Shown: piece after piece, positions 1 through 4,952 of the stretch
Layout of the letters: every line of letters begins with the position of its first letter
How positions within the stretch are numbered: position 1 is the first letter of the stretch
From: Actinomycetes bacterium
Lineage (GTDB): Bacteria; Actinomycetota; Aquicultoria; CAJVYJ01; JAUVQD01
Direction of reading: 5' to 3'
NCBI GenBank assembly: GCA_030605305.1
Contig: JAUWIO010000030.1
Location: 1 to 7,230 of the forward strand
Length of the DNA: 7,230 nt
Program-made: the position numbers and the translations under genes
Notes under the pieces: generated by a model
What the model was told of the DNA's origin: nothing
Database searches by the model: none
What the model saw: the letters and a program-made list of their open reading frames with translations, nothing else

Positions 1-2
1 CC

Positions 3-1382
3 GCTGCCGCACTTCCTGAAAAACTCATAGGCGCCGGCTACCTCTTCTTCCTTCAGAACGACTCGGACCCGATGGTCAAACTCAAAGAACATATCGGTGA
101 TTCTTTCATCCCGCATATGACCGAAGGTCTCTTCGAGCTCGACTTGGACACACAAAAGCATACCGAGACCTACATATCGAAGGACGCACCGCAGCTCAGG
201 CTGGATGTAGCCAGCCACCGCCAAGACAACGTGAGCAGTGTCAGCATGGCCAGTTTCATCGGCTCGGACGACGATCCGGATTGGGAACGCCAGATCAAGT
301 TCGTCGATGCCTGCGCGGCGGCCCTTGAATCAAACGGTATAGACGTGCTCGGAAAGACAGTGGTGGGCGTCGGTAACGCTAGCGAGAGCGCCGAGAACCT
401 CTCCGCTTATCGAAAGGCGATCGGCACACCTCTCGAGCATGTCTCGGCGAAGTTCGGGCGCAACGTCATTCATCAGTTACTCGGGGATCTCGATCGCCAA
501 TTCTTCTTCATCGAGGTTTCCAGCAACGCGGACTTTGAAAACATCATCACCGACAAGCTGCCCGGGATAGTCTGGTCGATGCAGCGCCTCACCCGCGAAA
601 TGGCGTTCTTCGAGGATAGGCTCGTGACGATCCGGAGCGAAAAAAAGCAAATAGACGAAGACCTGAGCAAGGTGTTCCATCAAAAAGTCGGCTCGGCCCT
701 CGATGCCGATTCCGCCCAAGTCCTCGAGGACCAGATCACCCAGCTCTCCTCGATGTACAGCATGATGGCAACGGACCTGCACCTCGTCTCCGACGCAGTC
801 AGCACATTCGACCGCGATCTGGTCGCCCTGGGAGAGCGGGCCAAGGAGTTCAACACCGACGATGAGGAGGACACCTTTCCCCGCTACCGCCTCGCCGCCT
901 TCAGGGCATACCTAAAAGAGCTCCGCAAGAACCAGGCCGACCTGAGATTGTCACTGGACAACACGAAGGCCGCTATCGACATCGCCCAGACGCAGGCCGA
1001 AATACTCCGGGGCAGCCAGGGCCTGGCTCTCCAGGAGCAGACCAGAGAATTGCTCGATCAAAACCTCATCCTTCAAGACGAACGCGCGTCGCTGCAAGCG
1101 GCCGCCTCCGTCGTCGAGCTAGTCGTCATCTTCTATTATTCCTTGGTAGCCTGGAAGACCGTGGCCGTTTACGGGACCGTCGAAGTGCTCACTCCATTAG
1201 CCAAGTTCTCGGTCGTCGGGACATTCTCGGCGGCCGTGGTGATCCTCACCCACTTTGTCGGAGCCAGCCTACATAGCAAGAAGGTGAAATGGGTACCTAT
1301 ACTAATAAGCGGTAGCTTCGTTTTGGCCGCGCTGATAGCCATGGCGCTCTTGCCGGGAACGGTCGCCGACGACGTCCACTGA
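3..1382 (+). CDS. Coiled-coil protein with three C-terminal membrane segments (5' partial)
   Basis: I do not recognise the family. The reading frame is open to the left edge. The first ATG (72) has no Shine-Dalgarno site, and the 23 codons before it read like protein (for example GAGYLFFLQND), so the true start is probably outside the window. Residue numbers here count from the ATG at 72. Residues 1-160 are a mixed, probably soluble domain; 172-340 are charged, heptad-like helices, probably coiled coil; hydrophobic spans lie at about 345-368, 377-399 and 407-428, followed by a short acidic tail. The layout (soluble domain, long helices, C-terminal membrane hairpin) recalls CorA or RMD1/YagE proteins, but no GMN motif is seen, so this is only a topological comparison. 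It is followed 13 nt later by the half-ferritin gene on the same strand, which suggests co-transcription. Coding is near certain; function is unknown. Confidence 0.85.
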   Translation, partial: AAALPEKLIGAGYLFFLQNDSDPMVKLKEHIGDSFIPHMTEGLFELDLDTQKHTETYISKDAPQLRLDVASHRQDNVSSVSMASFIGSDDDPDWERQIKFVDACAAALESNGIDVLGKTVVGVGNASESAENLSAYRKAIGTPLEHVSAKFGRNVIHQLLGDLDRQFFFIEVSSNADFENIITDKLPGIVWSMQRLTREMAFFEDRLVTIRSEKKQIDEDLSKVFHQKVGSALDADSAQVLEDQITQLSSMYSMMATDLHLVSDAVSTFDRDLVALGERAKEFNTDDEEDTFPRYRLAAFRAYLKELRKNQADLRLSLDNTKAAIDIAQTQAEILRGSQGLALQEQTRELLDQNLILQDERASLQAAASVVELVVIFYYSLVAWKTVAVYGTVEVLTPLAKFSVVGTFSAAVVILTHFVGASLHSKKVKWVPILISGSFVLAALIAMALLPGTVADDVH

Positions 1383-1395
1383 CGGAAAGGAAATA

Positions 1396-1590
1396 ATGGA
1401 TCCGATAAAACTGATAGAAGAAGCCATCAAGGCCGAAGAACTCGCCCGCGAGCGCTATAAAAATGGCGCCGCTATCGCTGAAGACCCGGAGACGCGCTCG
1501 ATGTTCGAGCAATTGGCCAAGTGGGAAGAGGGGCATAAGCACATGCTCGCAGAGCGGTTGGCCACACTCAAGATGATGAAGGGCAGCTAG
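1396..1590 (+). CDS. Half-ferritin / rubrerythrin-like two-helix protein
   Basis: This 64-residue protein matches one half of a ferritin-like four-helix bundle. Helix 1 (about 4-28) carries the rubrerythrin-type pattern AIKAEELARERY with Glu14/Glu15 and Tyr21. Helix 2 (about 32-60) carries FEQLAKWEEGHKHML with an ExxH pair, Glu44 and His47. In rubrerythrins and encapsulated ferritins such Glu and ExxH residues bind a di-iron centre. A full domain needs two such hairpins, so this protein would have to dimerise to build one; that is inference. Typical rubrerythrins are 140-190 residues and end in a rubredoxin domain, which is absent. Start: ATG at 1396 preceded by GGAAAGGAAATA, a good ribosome site. 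The gap after the upstream membrane protein gene is 13 nt, so the two are probably one operon. Roles in iron handling or peroxide defence are possible but unproven. Not an obvious truncation: it has its own start, ribosome site and stop. Confidence 0.85.
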   Translation: MDPIKLIEEAIKAEELARERYKNGAAIAEDPETRSMFEQLAKWEEGHKHMLAERLATLKMMKGS

Positions 1591-1618
1591 CAGCTATCCT
1601 TGTTCATTCCACCCACGC

Positions 1619-1894
1619 CTATCGGTAGTCCGTCCGGTCTTTCCAGTTCCACCATTTAAGCAGTTCCGGATCATATTCATCATGAGACGCGAAATAAACG
1701 GCGCCCCGAAAAACATATAGCACACAGGGATCGATATGCCGAGCGGCGACCACGCTCAACTGCTCGTAGAGTTCTTCGGCGCTCCGACCTTTGAGCTCCC
1801 CGATTGAAGAGATGCCGATGGAGCACAGCGTCTTCGCGAGCTTCGGCCCGACGCCGGGGATCTGCTGGAGCTCTTTGCTAGCTAGGTCTTGCAT
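1619..1894 (-). CDS. Cdd1-family helix-hairpin-helix protein ("pathogenicity locus" family)
   Basis: 91 residues from the ATG at 1894. Residues 9-34 form a helix-hairpin-helix (QQIPGVGPKLAKTL), a fold that normally contacts DNA backbone. The second half carries the Cdd1 signature DPCVLYVFRGAVYFA (55-69) and LKWWNWKD (79-86). These two blocks and the length are typical of Cdd1 (Pfam PF11731), whose biochemical role is not established; the name came from a pathogenicity locus and does not imply virulence. An in-frame TTG at 1918 would add eight residues, but neither start has a Shine-Dalgarno site. The ATG lies six bases downstream of a perfect TATAAT, so I chose it and suspect leaderless translation. 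The gene lies 39 nt downstream of yceI on the same strand and converges with the half-ferritin gene 28 nt away. Confidence 0.9.
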   Translation of the reverse strand: MQDLASKELQQIPGVGPKLAKTLCSIGISSIGELKGRSAEELYEQLSVVAARHIDPCVLYVFRGAVYFASHDEYDPELLKWWNWKDRTDYR

Positions 1895-1900
1895 GCCCGC

Positions 1901-1906
1901 ATTATA
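1901..1906 (-). promoter_or_regulatory. Perfect -10 box (TATAAT) directly upstream of the Cdd1 ATG
   Basis: On the minus strand the sequence reads TATAATGCGGGCATG. Transcription usually begins about seven bases after the -10 box, which here is the A of the ATG, so the transcript would have no 5' leader. No convincing -35 hexamer is seen at 16-18 bp spacing, so promoter strength is uncertain, and transcription from the upstream yceI gene could also cover Cdd1. Confidence 0.5.
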
Positions 1907-1933
1907 GGGCAAAACCAAGAACGGCTTGCTGAG

Positions 1934-2533
1934 CTAAGCGGCCCGCTTATTTTCTTCAATGCGGTCCAAATCGCGCTCCAAAAGGGCCTCGACATCGAGT
2001 TTAATGTGGACTTCGCGGCCGACCACAGCGCCGCCTCGTTCCAAAGAGTCCGTCCAGGCGATCCCGAAATCGAACCGGTCGATAGTCGCTTCGGCCTCAA
2101 AGCCCAGGCGGTCGATGGGTCCGCGGTCGACATAACCCTCGTCCGATTCTTCCCAATACGGTGTTTTCCAGGTGCCTGAGCAATGCACGTCCAAGGCTAT
2201 TTCTTTAGTCACTCCATGGAGCGTCAGGTCGCCATAGAGCCGCAGATCGTTCTGACCGCGCGGCTCGGAGCGAGTGCTGGCAAAGGTGATCTTCGGATAC
2301 GCTTTGGTGTCGAGAAAGTCCGGTGTGCGCAAGTGCGCGTCGCGCGCCGGTTCCCCCGACCACACGCCGGTCGCGTCGATCTCGGCGTGCACCGAAAGCT
2401 TCTGTGGGTCGGCCGGATCGAACTCCACCTCTCCGTGAACGTTCTTAAAGTGCCCTCTGACCCAAGACACCATCATGTGTCTGATCTTGAACTCGGCATC
2501 GGTGTGCCCGGGTTCGAATATCCATTTCTCCAT
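1934..2533 (-). CDS. YceI-family protein (lipocalin-like, isoprenoid-binding fold)
   Basis: 199 residues, within the family's usual 170-200. Recognisable blocks are FEPGHTDAEFKIRHMMVSWVRG (about 6-27, the N-terminal His-containing strand motif), RDAHLRTPDFLDTKAYPKITFAST (64-87) and YGDLTLHGVTKEIALDV (100-116). YceI proteins form an extended lipocalin-like beta barrel that binds amphiphiles such as polyisoprenoids. E. coli YceI is periplasmic, but this protein starts directly with the barrel and has no signal peptide, so it is probably cytoplasmic. The C-terminus (about 185-199) is a charged helix. The start is well fixed: the minus strand reads AAGGAGGAAAAGAATG, a near-consensus ribosome site. 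The Cdd1 gene follows on the same strand. The gene begins just beside the decayed decarboxylase fragment. Ligand and pathway cannot be read from the sequence. Confidence 0.95.
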   Translation of the reverse strand: MEKWIFEPGHTDAEFKIRHMMVSWVRGHFKNVHGEVEFDPADPQKLSVHAEIDATGVWSGEPARDAHLRTPDFLDTKAYPKITFASTRSEPRGQNDLRLYGDLTLHGVTKEIALDVHCSGTWKTPYWEESDEGYVDRGPIDRLGFEAEATIDRFDFGIAWTDSLERGGAVVGREVHIKLDVEALLERDLDRIEENKRAA

Positions 2534-2567
2534 TCTTTTCCTCCTTAATTAAGACCGTGTAGCCCTA

Positions 2568-2591
2568 TGTTTCCTTCTGTTTCCTTCTGTT
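2568..2591. repeat. 10-bp tandem repeat, about 2.4 copies
   Basis: The + strand carries ttccttctgt twice back to back (2571-2580, 2581-2590), with three more matching bases before and one after. On the minus strand this is AACAGAAGGA repeated, preceded by TTAACA and followed by AACATAGG. It sits about 35-60 bp upstream of the yceI start codon and at the 3' end of the decarboxylase remnant. Ten bases is not a multiple of three, so gain or loss of a unit would shift any reading frame through it. Confidence 0.85.
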
Positions 2592-2759
2592 AACAAGCGC
2601 GGTGCAGATGAGGGTGGTCGGCGCGTTGGGCGGCAGCGTATAGGCCGGCATGACCCAGCCGTTCTCACGCAACTTATGCGAAAGATCGAAGACCGAATCG
2701 TCTTTCTCTCCCGTCAACTGCACGGTAACTATCGGCAGCATCTGCTCCTTATCGAGTAA
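2592..2759 (-). pseudogene. Glutamate decarboxylase C-terminal remnant
   Basis: A minus-strand open stretch (2565-2891) holds about 56 residues that match the region near the C-terminus of PLP-dependent glutamate decarboxylases: LPIVTVQLTGEKDDSVFDL then SHKLRENGWVMPAYTLPPNA. The family norm is (V/L)(Y/F)D(L/V)S..LR.RGW.VPA(Y/F)T(L/M)P.N. The intact enzyme is about 450-470 residues; the catalytic lysine and PLP-binding domain are absent here. I found no continuation upstream in any minus frame, where the sequence looks non-coding. At the 3' end the frame runs into the 10-bp tandem repeat and stops, without the usual RxxxRxGF-type tail. No start codon or ribosome site fits. Best read as debris of a lost gene. 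In intact form it would convert glutamate to GABA in acid resistance. Similarity is judged by eye. Confidence 0.7.
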
Positions 2760-2985
2760 ACGGGGTTCCAACGCAACCGAGGAGTCACTGCCGTGGCTGC
2801 TGGTCAAGACATTGGGTTTGCCGCTCCCTGAAGAAGAATACAAGTGACTATCTCGATCGGGGCGACGCTGGCAGTCCCCGGCGACGATCAACTCTCGCTG
2901 ATAGATCGGGCGGATAAATTAATGTACACCAGTAAGGAGACTGGCCGGGACCGAGCAACAGACGACTTCGATGTCGCTGCCTGAA
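2760..2985. other. Stretch with no supported gene
   Basis: Between the decarboxylase remnant and the end of the small membrane-protein gene I see no coding sequence on either strand. The minus-strand frame stays open to 2891, but its residues are low in information and match nothing I know. A weak 5-bp hairpin (CCAGT/ACTGG, 2929-2944) lacks a T-run. The stretch may be further decayed remains of the decarboxylase gene. Confidence 0.5.
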
Positions 2986-3288
2986 TCAGTGTTTTGAGTC
3001 TTTTTTGTCCCGCCGGCGCCGGAAATAGATGCCAAAGCCAGCCCCGAGCGCCATGGCGAGGCCGCCGACCAGCAGTGTTTCCAACCCGGCCTGACTGTCT
3101 TGTGCCGGCTCGGCTGCAAGCGTATCTTCTTTGGTCTCTTCTATCGGTGCTTCGGAGGCGGCTCCCGTCGCCTCACCGTAAGCGACTTCGATGGGAGGGG
3201 CCGCCGCTGCGCAGACTTGCACGGTCGCAAAAATAAGAACCAGCGCCAGAATCATTGATAAGGAAGTGTTTATCGGGCGTATCCGCAT
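2986..3288 (-). CDS. Small secreted protein with signal peptide and C-terminal membrane anchor
   Basis: 100 residues, family not recognised. The N-terminus is a clear signal peptide: basic start (MRIRP), hydrophobic core at 11-25, and an Ala-rich stretch (27-30) suited to signal peptidase I near residues 28-30. VQVC is a poor lipobox, so it is probably not a lipoprotein. Residues 31-70 are acidic and rich in Ala, Glu and Thr, likely disordered. A Gly/Ala-rich membrane span (about 71-89) is followed by RRRRDKK. This tail looks like a surface-protein sorting signal, but neither LPXTG nor PEP is present, so simple single-pass anchoring is the safer reading. Start ATG at 3288 has a GAGGT site four bases upstream. 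It is the third gene of the operon, 15 nt after the ABM-like gene. No function can be assigned. Confidence 0.82.
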   Translation of the reverse strand: MRIRPINTSLSMILALVLIFATVQVCAAAAPPIEVAYGEATGAASEAPIEETKEDTLAAEPAQDSQAGLETLLVGGLAMALGAGFGIYFRRRRDKKDSKH

Positions 3289-3303
3289 TTTACCTCGATC
3301 GTC

Positions 3304-3609
3304 TTATTCTAGATCGAATGAAGAGCCTACGAGCGCCAGATCTTGTTGCTCCGGTTTTGTCTCAGCCCCACCTTGCAGCTGCTCTCTGAATCTTTTAAAT
3401 GATTCCAGACCGGGGATCACATTACCCGCCTCTTCGTCCCGGGTAGCGGCCAAATGCATGAAGGTCCGGCCATCTTCTTTCAAGAATACAGCGTATTTCA
3501 CTCCCGTTTCGCCTAGGCTCCGTAATTCAGCCATGACCGCGGCGATGTTCGCCTTGTTCGTTTCAACAAAGCTCTCTTTGACAGTGTATTGAACTTGAAC
3601 CGTTTTCAT
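3304..3609 (-). CDS. Antibiotic-biosynthesis-monooxygenase-like dimeric alpha/beta-barrel protein
   Basis: 101 residues. The N-terminal half reads as a ferredoxin-like fold: strand (MKTVQVQYTV), helix (about 16-31, NKANIAAVMAELRSL), strand (38-44, VKYAVFL), turn (EDGRTF), strand (MHLAATR), helix (about 66-79, LESFKRFREQL). The tail LALVGSSFDLE (91-101) recurs, as I recall it, in a group of uncharacterised ABM-like proteins. The fold includes heme-degrading and quinol monooxygenases as well as proteins of unknown activity; no catalytic residue can be picked out here, so an enzymatic role is not claimed. The start is fixed by the ATGA overlap with the upstream TfoX-domain gene and an AAGGGGG ribosome site seven bases before the ATG. 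Co-translation with the TfoX-domain protein is likely. Confidence 0.87.
   Translation of the reverse strand: MKTVQVQYTVKESFVETNKANIAAVMAELRSLGETGVKYAVFLKEDGRTFMHLAATRDEEAGNVIPGLESFKRFREQLQGGAETKPEQQDLALVGSSFDLE
3606..3609 (-). promoter_or_regulatory. ATGA stop/start overlap coupling the TfoX-domain and ABM-like genes
   Basis: The minus strand reads GCACGATGAAAACG: the TGA of the TfoX-domain gene shares bases with the ATG of the next gene. Such four-base overlaps usually mean translational coupling; the downstream gene also has its own purine-rich site (AAGGGGG) inside the end of the upstream gene. Confidence 0.85.
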
Positions 3610-3932
3610 CGTGCCCCCTTTTTCTTGCTGGTAGCGTGAGCGATAGCGATCGATTCACGGGCCCATTCCAAGAATGCCTGCTGATCTTCGAGTATCTCGG
3701 CCGGCACGGAAAAGTACGGCATCGGTCGGTACTGGCTGCTTCCCGCGCTTTCATAGTGCTCGCGATTTGAATCATCGACCTTAAAGTACAGGCCCGGTTC
3801 CTTGGAGACCAGGGCAAACATATCTCCGTCTGCGAAAATGCCATACCCGCCGAACATGGCGCGCTCGGTCACGCCGCCCACCGCCTCCAGCAGTTCCAGG
3901 ATCCACTCTATATATGACTCTTTTTCTGCCAT
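3606..3932 (-). CDS. TfoX N-terminal-domain protein
   Basis: 108 residues, a stand-alone TfoX/Sxy N-terminal domain. Diagnostic blocks are RAMFGGYGIFADGDMFALV (24-42), LYFKVDD (48-54), and MPYFSVPAEILED (71-83), followed by a helix (84-98) and a basic tail (SKKKGAR). In gamma-proteobacteria TfoX/Sxy works with CRP to switch on competence genes; there it has an additional C-terminal domain, which is missing here. Single-domain versions are widespread and mostly uncharacterised, so a competence role should not be assumed. Start ATG at 3932 has an AGGGG site upstream and is the first gene of a three-gene operon. Its TGA stop overlaps the next ATG. An extended -10 promoter lies about 50 bp upstream. 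Confidence 0.93.
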   Translation of the reverse strand: MAEKESYIEWILELLEAVGGVTERAMFGGYGIFADGDMFALVSKEPGLYFKVDDSNREHYESAGSSQYRPMPYFSVPAEILEDQQAFLEWARESIAIAHATSKKKGAR

Positions 3933-3980
3933 CCAAAAACCCCTGCTTCAGAAATTCTGCGCTCGATCACGAATGAATGA

Positions 3981-3989
3981 ATTATAGCA
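3981..3989 (-). promoter_or_regulatory. Extended -10 promoter for the TfoX-domain operon
   Basis: The minus strand reads TGCTATAAT, a perfect extended -10 element (TGnTATAAT). The -35 region is poor (TATTTG at 17 bp), which is usual for extended -10 promoters. Predicted start of transcription is near 3974, giving a leader of about 42 nt before the ATG at 3932. Confidence 0.65.
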
Positions 3990-4029
3990 TTGCGCTTGCC
4001 GGCCAAATAGGTTCTCGAAGCTAGCTTTC

Positions 4030-4038
4030 TGATACAAT
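4030..4038 (+). promoter_or_regulatory. Extended -10 promoter for the 291-residue gene
   Basis: The + strand reads TGATACAAT, which fits TGnTAnAAT. There is no good -35. Transcription would start near 4045, leaving a leader of about 32 nt that contains the AGAGGG ribosome site. It lies about 40 bp from the opposing extended -10 element, so the two promoters are back to back. Confidence 0.55.
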
Positions 4039-4064
4039 CCGGGTGATGATTTGTCGTTTGCTCC

Positions 4065-4070
4065 AGAGGG
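4065..4070 (+). promoter_or_regulatory. Ribosome binding site that supports the GTG start at 4077
   Basis: AGAGGG lies six bases before the GTG at 4077. No in-frame ATG is close by, and the ATG at 4102 is in another frame, so this site decides the start. Confidence 0.7.
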
Positions 4071-4076
4071 ACACTA

Positions 4077-4952
4077 GTGGTAAATAAGCATCCGGCTTTT
4101 CATGCCCGATCGCTTGCCGATTATTCTTTCCTTTTTGATATTGAAACTCGCGAAGCGCTCGTCGAGACCAGCCAAACCGACGATCCGCTCTTTATCAAAG
4201 AACTTGAACATTTTGCGGCCTGGTTCAGAGTTCACCACGATATCGAGACAAAAAAAACAAGAACCACTGATCTACGTAATGAGCTAGAGCTAATGCGAGG
4301 TCATATCGAGCGATTGCTTGGTAGCCTTGACCTGGAAGACCAGTTATTCTTTACAGCGCTGAGCAATATCGACCTCGACCTACTTCTGGAATTGCGCATC
4401 AAACTGCGGGGCGTTAGCGAGGGAACTGAATCCGCGTTGCGCTCGATCAAAACCATCAGATCCCAAGACCGTCAGATACTTTTCTCACATCGAGAGCTGG
4501 CTGCCAGGATAGCCGCCGTTCTTGATACGCGCGGCGTTGAGATAACAAGAACTGGCGATGGTGTGCTTGGCAAATGTCTCGAGGCGATCCTGAAACAGAC
4601 TCAACGCATTGAACTTGAGTGCGGACATCTCGATTATTCGATCGTTGCCGAACCGCAAAGCATTATTGAGGCTGCCTGGGATCAAATCAAGCATACCTTG
4701 GAAGCAAGCGGAAATGAGTCGGGGGCACCGTCTGCGCAAGTACAGGAGCAAATCTTCGAGCGAGAACTAACCGCCTTTAAGATCAAGGCCCTGTTCCATG
4801 AGTTCCATGATGCTCTTCGTGAAGATGGCGAAGTTTTGAGCCCTGAAGAGCTTTCCGAGCGAGCGATGGCGCACGTGGCTGAAGTCTTGCAGATGAGCCC
4901 TAACGATATTCTGACCGCTCTTGGTGAGACCAGCCAAACCTCGCTCAAGTAA
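4077..4952 (+). CDS. Unrecognised helical protein, 291 residues
   Basis: I do not recognise the family. The protein is soluble, Leu/Glu/Arg-rich and almost wholly helical, with no signal peptide or membrane segment. Residues about 39-85 and 100-150 look like long amphipathic helices that could pair as coiled coil; 215-222 (SGNESGAPS-like) looks like a linker; 225-282 form a separate helical tail with ELTAFKIKALFHEFHDAL and the segment LSPEELSERAMAHVAEVL. The start is GTG at 4077, supported by AGAGGG. The peptide ETSQT occurs at residues 30-34 and again at 284-288, encoded by the same 15 bases each time. The gene stands alone on its strand, divergent from the TfoX-domain operon, and its last bases overlap the dead SMR fragment on the other strand. 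By eye it is less G+C-rich than the first gene in the window. No function is proposed. Confidence 0.87.
   Translation: MVNKHPAFHARSLADYSFLFDIETREALVETSQTDDPLFIKELEHFAAWFRVHHDIETKKTRTTDLRNELELMRGHIERLLGSLDLEDQLFFTALSNIDLDLLLELRIKLRGVSEGTESALRSIKTIRSQDRQILFSHRELAARIAAVLDTRGVEITRTGDGVLGKCLEAILKQTQRIELECGHLDYSIVAEPQSIIEAAWDQIKHTLEASGNESGAPSAQVQEQIFERELTAFKIKALFHEFHDALREDGEVLSPEELSERAMAHVAEVLQMSPNDILTALGETSQTSLK
4164..4178 (+). repeat. 15-bp direct repeat, copy 1
   Basis: The sequence gagaccagccaaacc codes for ETSQT (residues 30-34). The same 15 bases recur at 4926-4940 in the same frame, 762 bp downstream. Confidence 0.9.
4926..4940 (+). repeat. 15-bp direct repeat, copy 2
   Basis: Identical to 4164-4178 and in the same frame, coding for ETSQT at residues 284-288, three codons before the end of the protein. 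Confidence 0.9.

Noticed and set aside
72..74. ATG at 72 as the start of the first gene
   Set aside because: It has no Shine-Dalgarno site, and the same frame is open and protein-like back to the window edge, so the gene is treated as 5' partial.
1935..1953. Hairpin TAAGCG/CGCTTA followed by TTTT, like a plus-strand terminator
   Set aside because: It coincides with the stop codon of yceI, the stem is only six pairs, and no plus-strand gene ends nearby (the closest ends at 1590). The minus strand has no T-run after it.
2183..2548. Plus-strand open frame of 121 codons
   Set aside because: It lies antisense to yceI, whose minus-strand product has clear family motifs and a strong ribosome site. 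The plus product matches nothing.
2929..2944. Hairpin CCAGT/ACTGG with AAGGAG in the loop
   Set aside because: The five-pair stem has no T-run, and the loop's ribosome-site-like sequence has no start codon or gene after it.
2966..3194. Shared short word cgacttcgatg at about 2967 and 3183
   Set aside because: An 11-base match within 7 kb is expected by chance, and there is no supporting structure around either copy.
3563..3844. Minus-strand open frame of 93 codons
   Set aside because: It overlaps the TfoX-domain gene out of frame, and its product has no recognisable features.
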